Under the pieces are notes generated by a model. It did no database searches and was not told where the DNA came from. It was given only the letters and a program-made list of their open reading frames with translations. Made by a program: the position numbers and the translations under genes. From Propionibacteriaceae bacterium (lineage in GTDB: Bacteria; Actinomycetota; Actinomycetes; Propionibacteriales; Propionibacteriaceae), in contig WQYJ01000148.1 of assembly GCA_009781325.1 (NCBI GenBank), positions 1 to 5,410 of the forward strand: a DNA stretch of 5,410 nt. Reading direction: 5' to 3'. Positions 1-5,386 of the stretch are shown here, one piece after another. Positions within the stretch are counted from its first letter, which is position 1. Each line of letters opens with the position of its first letter.

Positions 1-120
1 CCCGAACCAACTCCGAACACCCCCACACCACCCCAAAGCCATATCATGCATAAATAGGTAGCCGTCTTCCCCAGCATTCACATAACCAACCATGCAACAG
101 CCTCATGGCCCCTTGGTGTA
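1..120. other. Non-coding region downstream of secY
   Basis: No open frame resembling adk, map or any other known protein starts here. In many actinobacteria adk follows secY, and its P-loop N-terminus is not present. The region is more AT-rich near 40-85 and strongly skewed at 1-40, where the minus strand is rich in G and T. Besides the hairpin behind secY I see no clear promoter pair. Confidence 0.6.
85..117 (-). terminator. Hairpin just after secY, possible terminator or processing signal
   Basis: Three bases after the secY stop, two pairs of inverted arms nest. The inner stem is CCATG with CATGG (90-94 and 104-108, 9-base loop). The outer stem is ACCAA with TTGGT (85-89 and 113-117). They are separated by a four-G bulge on the transcript's 5' side (109-112). 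No U-tract follows (TATGTGAATG), so it is not a classical intrinsic terminator, although actinobacterial terminators often lack one. It could instead protect the mRNA end or mark a processing site. Confidence 0.3.
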
Positions 121-1455
121 TTACTTCAGGAAGCCTTCGTAGGAGCGCTGTTCTAGCTGGGACTGAATCTGCTTGACGGTGTCAAGGCCGACGCCGACCA
201 CGATCAGGATGGATGTGCCGCCGAAGGGGAACTGTTGGGAGGCTCCCACTAAGACGAAGGCTAGGGTTGGTATCAACGCCACGACACCCAAATAGATCGA
301 GCCAGGGGCTGTCAGGCGGCTGAGAACGTACTTCAAGTACCTCGCCGTCGGGGCTCCTGCTCGAATGCCGGGAATGAACCCGCCGTACTTCTTCATGTTG
401 TCGGCAATCTCAACTGGGTTGAAGGTGATCGAAACATAGAAGTAACAGAAGGCCACAACCAGCAAGAAGAAGGCGATGTTGTAGATCGGATGGTCACCCT
501 TGATGAAGTAAATACTCACCCACTCCGCAATAGCCGTGGTGGGGAATAACTGCGCAATCAGAGCTGGCAAATACAGGATCGAGGATGCGAAAATGACTGG
601 GATAACACCAGATTGGTTGACCTTGAGCGGGATATAGGTCTTTGTCCCGCCATACATCTTTCGGCCCACCATACGTTTGGCGTACTGCACCGGGATACGT
701 CTTTGCCCCTGTTCCATGAAGATGATGCCAACCATCACCAGCAAACCGATCGCAAGGACCAGCAGGAAGAGGAACCAGCCGCCGTCGGCAGAACTGGAGT
801 TCGCCACCTTGATCGCCCACAGCGAGGTTGGGAATCGAGCAGCGATCTGGGTGAAGATCATCACCGACATACCACGGCCGACACCATGGTCGGTGATTAA
901 CTCACCAAGCCACATGATGATACCCGTACCGGCGGTCATCGTCAGGATCATCACCGCGATGGAGAACAGCGAAGTGTCATAAACAATCGGCAGCGGCGAA
1001 CCATCGGCAGCGCGGCAGTCACGGAAGATCTGGTTGTTCACAGCCATGGACACGTACGCCGTAGCATTCAGCACTGCGAGAATCAGGGTGAGGTAACGGG
1101 TGTACTGCGTGATCTTCGCAGTTCCGGAAGCCCCCTCCTTCTTCAGCGTTTCCAGGCGCGGCACAACCACAGTCATCAACTGCAGGATAATGCTTGCCGT
1201 GATGTACGGCATGATGCCCAAGGCAAAGACCGACATCTGAAGCATAGCTCCGCCAGAGAACAGGTTGATCATTGAGAACAACCCTGCTTGATCGCCGCCT
1301 TCAGCTTGAACACGGCATGTGTTCAGGTTGATCATGTTGACATTCGGGGCCGGCAGGGTAGAGCCGAGCCTGAAGACCACGATCATGGCAAGGGTGAATA
1401 GAATCTTCTTGTTCAGATCACCTGACCGAAACACATTCCTAATCGCGTTCAGCAT
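121..1455 (-). CDS. secY: Preprotein translocase subunit SecY
   Basis: SecY forms the membrane channel through which SecA drives unfolded preproteins and through which membrane proteins are inserted, together with SecE and SecG. The 444 residues are full length. Ten membrane segments fit at roughly 17-36, 73-98, 119-139, 160-183, 195-214, 226-247, 281-303, 324-344, 383-405 and 411-428. The plug region lies at about 57-72 (LFSMINLFSGGAML). The two family signatures are VFALGIMPYITASIILQ (76-92) and LGELITDHGVGRGMS (183-197). The cytoplasmic loops contain QRRIPVQYAKRM (251-262) and PGIRAGAPTARYL (362-374), whose Arg365 matches the essential E. coli Arg357. GAGGAGA (1461-1467) lies 5 bases before the ATG. 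The C-terminus (QRSYEGFLK) is actinobacteria-like. Confidence 0.99.
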   Translation of the reverse strand: MLNAIRNVFRSGDLNKKILFTLAMIVVFRLGSTLPAPNVNMINLNTCRVQAEGGDQAGLFSMINLFSGGAMLQMSVFALGIMPYITASIILQLMTVVVPRLETLKKEGASGTAKITQYTRYLTLILAVLNATAYVSMAVNNQIFRDCRAADGSPLPIVYDTSLFSIAVMILTMTAGTGIIMWLGELITDHGVGRGMSVMIFTQIAARFPTSLWAIKVANSSSADGGWFLFLLVLAIGLLVMVGIIFMEQGQRRIPVQYAKRMVGRKMYGGTKTYIPLKVNQSGVIPVIFASSILYLPALIAQLFPTTAIAEWVSIYFIKGDHPIYNIAFFLLVVAFCYFYVSITFNPVEIADNMKKYGGFIPGIRAGAPTARYLKYVLSRLTAPGSIYLGVVALIPTLAFVLVGASQQFPFGGTSILIVVGVGLDTVKQIQSQLEQRSYEGFLK

Positions 1456-1478
1456 GTCTTTCTCCTCACTGAGCCTAG

Positions 1479-1484
1479 ATTATC
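1479..1484 (-). promoter_or_regulatory. Weak candidate -10 element before secY
   Basis: GATAAT differs from the sigma-70-type consensus at one position and lies in an AT-rich patch of the 37-base rplO-secY gap. It would place a start site just before the secY Shine-Dalgarno sequence. No convincing -35 element (TTGACA-like) is seen 16-19 bases upstream, where the sequence is around GAACTA. The gap could equally be a plain spacer. Confidence 0.15.
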
Positions 1485-1492
1485 AGGTTAAG

Positions 1493-1939
1493 CTACACAT
1501 CTAGTTCGGTGACCGAACCGCCAGCCTGCTCAATCTTTGTCTTTGCGATCGATGAGAACGCATGAGCTTGGATATCAACCTTCACGCTGATCTCCCCGTT
1601 GCCGAGGACTTTGACCAGCTTCGAATCCCGTACTGCGCCCTTGGCGACCAGATCTGCCACAGTGACAGCGCCGCCTTCAGGGAACAGCTCGGCGATGCGA
1701 GCGACATTGACAACCTGATATTCCACCCGGAATGGATTGGAGAATCCGCGCAGCTTCGGGATGCGGCGATGCAGCGGCATCTGCCCACCCTCGAAACCTG
1801 CAGGTACGTTCTTGCGAGCGCCGGTACCTTTCGTACCGCGCCCAGCGGTCTTACCTTTGGATCCTTCACCACGGCCAACACGGGTCTTCTCTGTACGAGC
1901 CCCGGGAGCCGGACGAAGATGATGAATTTGTAGAGCCAT
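1493..1939 (-). CDS. rplO: 50S ribosomal protein L15 (uL15)
   Basis: L15 binds 23S rRNA deep in the 50S subunit with its long basic N-terminal arm and joins during later assembly. The 148 residues start MALQIHHLRPAPGAR and carry the glycine- and basic-rich arm VGRGEGSKGKTAGRGTKGT (21-39). GGQMPLHRRIPKLRGF (51-66) follows, and the L15 signature spans about 110-141 (KVLGNGEISVKVDI … AFSS … GG). The HHLRPAPGA N-terminus is characteristic of actinobacteria. GGAGGAGG (1947-1954) lies 7 bases before the ATG and is one of the strongest ribosome-binding sites here. The ATG overlaps the rpmD stop. A 37-base gap, long for this operon, separates it from secY. Confidence 0.98.
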   Translation of the reverse strand: MALQIHHLRPAPGARTEKTRVGRGEGSKGKTAGRGTKGTGARKNVPAGFEGGQMPLHRRIPKLRGFSNPFRVEYQVVNVARIAELFPEGGAVTVADLVAKGAVRDSKLVKVLGNGEISVKVDIQAHAFSSIAKTKIEQAGGSVTELDV

Positions 1940-2145
1940 TACTCTGCCTCCTCCACGATGACCATGTGAGAGACGGTACGTACCATCCCCTGCGTGATCT
2001 CGTCGTATTCGCGAACGACTGTATCGCCGATCTTCTTCAAACCTAGAGAGCGAAGGGTTTCGCGGTGATTCTGCTTGGCGCCAATACCGGACTTGGTCCG
2101 GGTGATGGCGACCTTCTTCACTGTTGTCTTTGCTGACTTAGCCAT
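1939..2145 (-). CDS. rpmD: 50S ribosomal protein L30 (uL30)
   Basis: L30 is a small 23S rRNA-binding protein of the 50S subunit. Some bacteria lack it, but actinobacteria normally keep it. The product has 68 residues, slightly longer than the usual 58-62 because of a short extra N-terminus (MAKSAKTT). The core is typical: VAITRTKSGIGAKQNHRETL (12-31), RSLGLKKIGDTVV (32-44) and the C-terminal GMVRTVSHMVIVEE. The start overlaps the end of rpsE by 8 bases (ATGGCTAA) and follows a good Shine-Dalgarno sequence. The stop shares one base with the rplO ATG (TAATG). The identity is certain, and only the exact N-terminus could shift. Confidence 0.95.
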   Translation of the reverse strand: MAKSAKTTVKKVAITRTKSGIGAKQNHRETLRSLGLKKIGDTVVREYDEITQGMVRTVSHMVIVEEAE

Positions 2146-2749
2146 TAGCTTGACCCTCTCTCCATGCATTAAGCAGTGCCGTTGGTGTGACATGCTCAAC
2201 AGGCAGTCCGCGGCGCTTGGCAACCTGGGAAGGCTCTTCGAGCTCCCGTAGCGCCTTCACCGTAGCGTGGACCACATTGATGGCGTTGGATGAACCCAAG
2301 GACTTTGCGAGCACGTCATGGATTCCCGCACATTCGAGAACTGCACGAGCAGCACCGCCGGCGATAACACCAGTACCCGGAGCAGCCGGACGCAGCATCA
2401 CCACACCTGCGGAGTCCTCGCCCTGAACCGGGTGAGGGATGGTCTTCTGGACGCGCGGGACGCGGAAGAATGACTTCTTGGCATTCTCGACACCCTTAGC
2501 AATCGCAGCAGGTACTTCCTTGGCTTTGCCGTACCCGACACCGACCATTCCGTCGCCGTCACCTACGACTACAAGAGCTGTGAAGGAGAACCGACGTCCG
2601 CCCTGAACGACCTTAGCCACACGGTTGATGGCTACGACACGCTCCAGATAATTGCTCTTTACAGCTTCTTCCGTCTCACGGTTGCGACGGTCATCACGAC
2701 GCCGACCCTCGCTTGGTTCGCCATCGCTGCGGCGGTTATTCACTGCCAT
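2138..2749 (-). CDS. rpsE: 30S ribosomal protein S5 (uS5)
   Basis: S5 lies on the solvent side of the 30S subunit near S4 and S8. It affects decoding accuracy and helps line the mRNA entry channel. Of 203 residues, about 1-30 form a charged, low-complexity N-terminal extension (RRSDGEPSEGRRRDDRRNRE), common in actinobacterial S5. The double-stranded-RNA-binding-like domain covers about 33-97, with GGRRFSFTALVVVGDGDGMV (50-69) and GYGKAKEVPAAIAKG (72-86). The C-terminal domain contains GTGVIAGGAARAVLE (125-139) and LGSSNAINVVHATV (151-164). The loop matching the spectinomycin-related loop of E. coli S5 reads NRVAKVVQGG (42-51). AAGGAG (2755-2760) lies 5 bases before the ATG. The last 8 bases overlap rpmD. 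Confidence 0.98.
   Translation of the reverse strand: MAVNNRRSDGEPSEGRRRDDRRNRETEEAVKSNYLERVVAINRVAKVVQGGRRFSFTALVVVGDGDGMVGVGYGKAKEVPAAIAKGVENAKKSFFRVPRVQKTIPHPVQGEDSAGVVMLRPAAPGTGVIAGGAARAVLECAGIHDVLAKSLGSSNAINVVHATVKALRELEEPSQVAKRRGLPVEHVTPTALLNAWREGQANG
2154..2158 (-). promoter_or_regulatory. Shine-Dalgarno sequence that fixes the rpmD start
   Basis: GAGGG, at the end of a longer purine run (2154-2163), ends 8 bases before the ATG at 2145. It lies inside the last rpsE codons. It supports this ATG over earlier starts in the same frame (up to 2223), whose encoded residues are unlike L30. Confidence 0.65.
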
Positions 2750-2763
2750 TTTCTCTCCTTTGG

Positions 2764-3147
2764 TCAGAACCCGAGTCCAGCTTCGCGCGCACCGTCGGCC
2801 AAAGCCGCGACGCGCCCATGATACAAACGACCTGCACGGTCGAAGACCACCTGGTCAACTCCGGCATCCTTGGCCCTGGCGGCGAGCAACTCGCCAACCT
2901 TCTTGGCCTTCTCCGACTTGTCGGCTTTTGTCTTACGCAAGGCGGCTTCCATCGTGGAGGCTGATGCCAGGGTGTGTCCCTTGGTATCGTCGATCAGTTG
3001 AGCCACGATGTGCTTCGACGAACGAGTCACCACCAAGCGCGGACGCTCGGGCGTACCCGTGATCGTCTTGCGCCCACGGTTCTGGCGCTTAGCCAGAGCA
3101 GCGGTTTTCGGCGCCAACGACTTCCTTACTGATAATGAAATGGCCAT
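2764..3147 (-). CDS. rplR: 50S ribosomal protein L18 (uL18)
   Basis: L18 binds 5S rRNA and, with L5, attaches it to the 50S central protuberance. The 127-residue protein has the basic, flexible N-terminus normal for the family (VRKSLAPKTAALAKRQNRGRK). Next come the conserved GTPERPRLVVTRSSKHIVAQ (31-50), the variable middle with a lysine-rich helix (about 67-95), and the C-terminal FDRAGRLYHGRVAALADGAR (102-121) ending EAGLGF. The start overlaps the rplF stop as TAATG. The nearest purine run (GGAAAG, 3150-3155) is only 2 bases from the ATG, which is too close for a classical site. Initiation is therefore probably by coupling to rplF termination (inference). A 14-base gap separates it from rpsE. 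Confidence 0.98.
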   Translation of the reverse strand: MAISLSVRKSLAPKTAALAKRQNRGRKTITGTPERPRLVVTRSSKHIVAQLIDDTKGHTLASASTMEAALRKTKADKSEKAKKVGELLAARAKDAGVDQVVFDRAGRLYHGRVAALADGAREAGLGF

Positions 3148-3686
3148 TACTTTCCAGCCTTTCCAACCTTGCGGCGAATCTGCTCGCCGGCATAACGCAC
3201 ACCCTTGCCCTTGTACGGCTCAGGCTTACGAAGCTTGCGAATATTAGCAGCCACCTCACCGACGGCTTGTTTGTTGATCCCCATCACCGAGAAACGGGTC
3301 GGGGTCTCAACGTTGAAGGTAATACCCTCCGGAGCGTTGATCACCACCGGATGGGAGAATCCTAGAGCGAACTCAAGCTGTGTTGGGCTCTTCATCGTGA
3401 CACGATAACCAACACCGACGATCTCGAGCTTCTTTTCATACCCGGCCGTCACACCGACAACCATGTTGTTGACCAGGGTACGGGTCAAGCCGTGCAGCGA
3501 CCGTGAAACTCTCTCGTCATTGGGGCGGGTCACCTCAATGATTCCATCCTTGGCTTCCACCATGATCGGAGAAACAACGGTATGGGACAAGGTTCCCTTG
3601 GGACCTTTCACAGTGACCAGCGGACCATCGATGGTGATGTCGACCCCCGCGGGGATCGTGATCGGCATCTTTCCAATACGTGACAT
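3147..3686 (-). CDS. rplF: 50S ribosomal protein L6 (uL6)
   Basis: L6 binds 23S rRNA near the sarcin-ricin loop and the base of the L7/L12 stalk, next to where translation factors act, and is needed for late 50S assembly. The 179 residues match the usual length. The N-terminal domain begins MSRIGKMPITIP and holds VTVKGPKGTLS (24-34) and the RSLHGLTRTLVNNMVVGVT region (62-80). The C-terminal domain holds the GVGYR motif (91-95), GFSHPV (109-114) and the L6 signature PEPYKGKGVRY (155-165), and ends with a basic tail (RRKVGKAGK). The MSRIGK start matches the family and has a good Shine-Dalgarno sequence. The 67 extra upstream codons in this frame overlap rpsH and look nothing like L6. The stop shares a base with the rplR start (TAATG). 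Confidence 0.98.
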   Translation of the reverse strand: MSRIGKMPITIPAGVDITIDGPLVTVKGPKGTLSHTVVSPIMVEAKDGIIEVTRPNDERVSRSLHGLTRTLVNNMVVGVTAGYEKKLEIVGVGYRVTMKSPTQLEFALGFSHPVVINAPEGITFNVETPTRFSVMGINKQAVGEVAANIRKLRKPEPYKGKGVRYAGEQIRRKVGKAGK

Positions 3687-3692
3687 CGCTAT

Positions 3693-3698
3693 CCCCTC
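3693..3698 (-). promoter_or_regulatory. Shine-Dalgarno sequence that fixes the rplF start
   Basis: GAGGGG overlaps the rpsH stop codon and ends 6 bases before the ATG at 3686. It decides the start of rplF, because the same frame stays open upstream to 3887 inside rpsH. Confidence 0.7.
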
Positions 3699-4104
3699 AC
3701 CATACGTAGGCGAGGACTTCCCCGCCGACTGACTTATGGTTGGCTTCCTTATCGGTGAGCAAACCTTGGCTTGTGGAGATGATGGCGACACCCAGCCCAC
3801 CGAGCACCCTCGGCAGAGCCGTCGACTTCGCGTACACACGCAGTCCTGGCTTCGAGATGCGCTTGAGGCCCTGGATGGAACGCTCACGGGCAGCGCCGTA
3901 CTTCAGCGTCAGGGTCAGGGTCTTACCGACTTCGCCCTCTGCTGGCTCGGTCACCGAATAGTCGGCGATATAGCCCTCCTGCTTGAGGATCTTGGCGATT
4001 CCCACCTTGATCTTCGAGTGAGGCATTGACGTCGTTTCGTGGTACGCCTGGTTGGCGTTGCGCAGACGCGTCAGCATATCTGCGATTGGATCTGTCATTG
4101 TCAT
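3697..4104 (-). CDS. rpsH: 30S ribosomal protein S8 (uS8)
   Basis: S8 is a primary binder of the 16S rRNA central domain (helix 21) and is needed for 30S assembly. In E. coli it also represses its own operon by binding a helix-21-like site around the rplX-rplE junction. The protein is full length at 135 residues. It has the N-terminal DPIADMLTRLRNA (5-17), the RISKPGLRVY segment (82-91) and the C-terminal S8 signature at about 105-121, with the STSQG core at 110-114 followed by LLTDKEA. It ends GGEVLAYVW, a normal family C-terminus. The gene begins after a 78-base gap from rpsN and ends 10 bases before rplF. The mRNA target of this S8 cannot be identified from the sequence by eye. Confidence 0.98.
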   Translation of the reverse strand: MTMTDPIADMLTRLRNANQAYHETTSMPHSKIKVGIAKILKQEGYIADYSVTEPAEGEVGKTLTLTLKYGAARERSIQGLKRISKPGLRVYAKSTALPRVLGGLGVAIISTSQGLLTDKEANHKSVGGEVLAYVW

Positions 4105-4178
4105 CGGCTTGTGGCCTCTTTCTCGCAGCGGTTTCCTTGGCGGACCTTCTGTGTTGTCGTAGTTGGTTGGAGGGTCAT
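4101..4178 (-). other. Possible 25-codon ORF in the rpsN-rpsH gap
   Basis: An ATG only 4 bases after the rpsN stop opens a 25-codon frame (MTLQPTTTTQKVRQG… ending SR). Its TGA overlaps the rpsH ATG as ATGA. The geometry would suit termination-reinitiation coupling from rpsN into rpsH. Against it being real: there is no clear Shine-Dalgarno sequence before its ATG, its threonine codons (ACT, ACG, ACA) are not those expected in a strongly expressed high-GC gene, and I do not recognise the peptide. A 78-base spacer can carry such a frame by chance. The gap otherwise shows no strong hairpin or promoter by eye, only the rpsH ribosome-binding site. Confidence 0.15.
4115..4120 (-). promoter_or_regulatory. 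Shine-Dalgarno sequence for rpsH
   Basis: AAGAGG, within AGAAAGAGG, ends 10 bases before the ATG at 4104. A second in-frame ATG (codon 3, at 4098) would be 16 bases away. The first ATG is therefore the better start, and it gives the MTMTDPIADML N-terminus usual for actinobacterial S8. Confidence 0.6.
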
Positions 4179-4182
4179 GTGC

Positions 4183-4368
4183 TTACCAGGAAGACTTTGT
4201 CACACCGGGCAGTTCGCCGCGGTGGGCCATCGTTCTCAGGCAGATACGGCATAGGCCGAACTTACGGTAGACGGACTTGGGTCGACCGCACTTCTGGCAG
4301 CGGGTGTATGCCCGTACCTTAAACTTCGGCTTGCGTGACTGCTTGACCTTGATAGCTGTGGTTGCCAT
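4183..4368 (-). CDS. rpsN: 30S ribosomal protein S14, zinc-binding type Z (uS14)
   Basis: S14 is a late-binding protein of the 30S head that contacts 16S rRNA near S3 and S10. This is the short form of 61 residues with a complete zinc knuckle: Cys24, Cys27, Cys40 and Cys43 (CQKC … CRIC). It also has the family motifs KPKFKVRAYTRC, SVYRKFGLCRIC and the C-terminus GELPGVTKSSW. Long zinc-free S14 proteins of about 100 residues lack these cysteines. The start codon follows GAGG (4375-4378) by 6 bases, and the Shine-Dalgarno sequence overlaps the rplE stop. The gene is intact. In many actinobacteria a zinc-independent S14 copy exists elsewhere under zinc control, and nothing of that kind is in this window. 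The next gene, rpsH, follows after a 78-base gap that is large for this operon. Confidence 0.98.
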   Translation of the reverse strand: MATTAIKVKQSRKPKFKVRAYTRCQKCGRPKSVYRKFGLCRICLRTMAHRGELPGVTKSSW

Positions 4369-4371
4369 ACC

Positions 4372-5013
4372 CTACCTCTTCTTCTTCCCGATGGGACGCT
4401 TGCCCCGCTTCTTCTTGTTCGCTGCCTTGTTCGCCTCGGCGACTTCCTGTGTTTGGAAGGGGAATCCGAGGTGTGTGAGCAGAGCGCGCCCTTCGGCATC
4501 TGTTGGAGCTGATGTGACGAAGGTGATGTCCATCCCACGCAGGCGGTCGATTCTGTCCTGATCGATCTCATGGAACATGACCTGCTCAGTCAGACCGAAG
4601 GTGTAGTTGCCTTTGCCGTCGAACTGCAGGGGTGACAACCCACGGAAGTCACGGATACGCGGCAGAGCCAAGCTCAGCAGACGATCAGCGAACTCCCACA
4701 TACGGTCACCGCGCAGGGTCACGTGGCATCCACTCGGCATCCCTTCACGCAGTTTGAACTGCGCGATGGACTTGCGTGCCTTGGTCACCGATGGCTTCTG
4801 GCCGGTGATCTGGGTCAGATCGCGCACTGCGGCATCAATGACTTTCGAGTCACGAGCTGCGTCGCCGACACCCATGTTCACCACGATCTTCACCAGTCCG
4901 GGAACCTGCATGACGTTGTCGTACTTGAACTCCTCGAACAGTGTCTTCGAGATCGTCTCGCGGTAGACCTTCTTCAGCCGAGGCATTTCTTTGGTTTGAG
5001 TTTTCTCTGCCAT
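4372..5013 (-). CDS. rplE: 50S ribosomal protein L5 (uL5)
   Basis: L5 binds 5S rRNA in the central protuberance of the 50S subunit, contacts the P-site tRNA and takes part in bridge B1b to S13 in the 30S head. The 213 residues include the L5 signature at about 66-82 (LTQITGQKPSVTKARKS) and the C-terminal domain motifs REGMPSGCHVTLRG (89-102), RDFRGL (121-126) and YTFGLTEQ (137-144). The segment HEIDQDRIDRLRGMDITFVT at about 148-167 is also typical. GAGGAGAT (5017-5024) precedes the ATG, which overlaps the rplX TAA by one base, so the start is secure. An unusual lysine/arginine-rich tail follows the normal domain end (about 191-213). The stop codon lies within the rpsN ribosome-binding region, 3 bases before that gene's ATG. 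Confidence 0.98.
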   Translation of the reverse strand: MAEKTQTKEMPRLKKVYRETISKTLFEEFKYDNVMQVPGLVKIVVNMGVGDAARDSKVIDAAVRDLTQITGQKPSVTKARKSIAQFKLREGMPSGCHVTLRGDRMWEFADRLLSLALPRIRDFRGLSPLQFDGKGNYTFGLTEQVMFHEIDQDRIDRLRGMDITFVTSAPTDAEGRALLTHLGFPFQTQEVAEANKAANKKKRGKRPIGKKKR

Positions 5014-5384
5014 TAGATCTCCTCACCGGTCTTCCTGGCGATCCGGACGTGACGGATGACCTGATATTCGGAACCATCAGGGCGCTTGCGCTTGGTGACC
5101 ACACGCTTGTAACCCACGCGAGTAGTGACCTCTTTGAGCCCCTGGCGTACGGTCAGAGCGACGTTGGAGACATGGATGGGAGCCTCAGAGCTCATGATTC
5201 CACCCTTGATCACCTGGCGCCCGGTACCATCAGAGCGATCCTTGCGGTGACGCTTGACGATGTTCACACCGGAGACGGTCACCATCTGCTTGTCGGGGTT
5301 CACCGCGATGACATCACCGGTGGCTCCCTTATCCTTGCCGGCAATCACGCGGACGTGATCACCCTTCTTTACATGCATTGCCAT
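5013..5384 (-). CDS. rplX: 50S ribosomal protein L24 (uL24)
   Basis: L24 starts 50S assembly by binding 23S rRNA domain I and later lies near the polypeptide exit tunnel. The protein has 123 residues, within the usual range for actinobacterial L24. A KOW-type motif covers about residues 5-36 (KKGDHVRVIAGKDKG, then DVIAV), and the conserved GGIMSSEAPIHVSNVAL segment lies at about 61-77. The C-terminal third is rich in basic residues (KRVVTKRKRPDG, RHVRIARK), as expected for rRNA binding. The ATG at 5384 was chosen over the Met-3 codon because of the excellent Shine-Dalgarno sequence 6 bases upstream. Many family members begin close to Met-3, so a two-residue uncertainty remains. The stop shares one base with the rplE start (TAATG). 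Confidence 0.97.
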   Translation of the reverse strand: MAMHVKKGDHVRVIAGKDKGATGDVIAVNPDKQMVTVSGVNIVKRHRKDRSDGTGRQVIKGGIMSSEAPIHVSNVALTVRQGLKEVTTRVGYKRVVTKRKRPDGSEYQVIRHVRIARKTGEEI

Positions 5385-5386
5385 GA

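Noticed and set aside
46..51. ATGCAT palindrome in the region after secY
   Set aside because: A six-base palindrome is expected by chance and has no supporting repeat or operator arrangement.
41..70. Possible minus-strand promoter for the next gene (GAAGAC with TGATAT or CATGAT)
   Set aside because: Both hexamers are poor matches and the spacing is uncertain; the gene it would serve is not in the window.
1562..1933. 123-codon plus-strand frame opposite rplO
   Set aside because: It is a shadow of rplO, with no family resemblance and no plausible operon context on that strand.
2146..2223. Upstream extension of the rpmD frame by 26 codons
   Set aside because: It lies wholly within rpsE and its residues do not resemble L30; the ATG at 2145 has a well-placed ribosome-binding site.
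3687..3887. Upstream extension of the rplF frame by 67 codons
   Set aside because: It overlaps rpsH, reads as low-complexity serine/arginine-rich sequence unlike L6, and the MSRIGK start has a good Shine-Dalgarno sequence.
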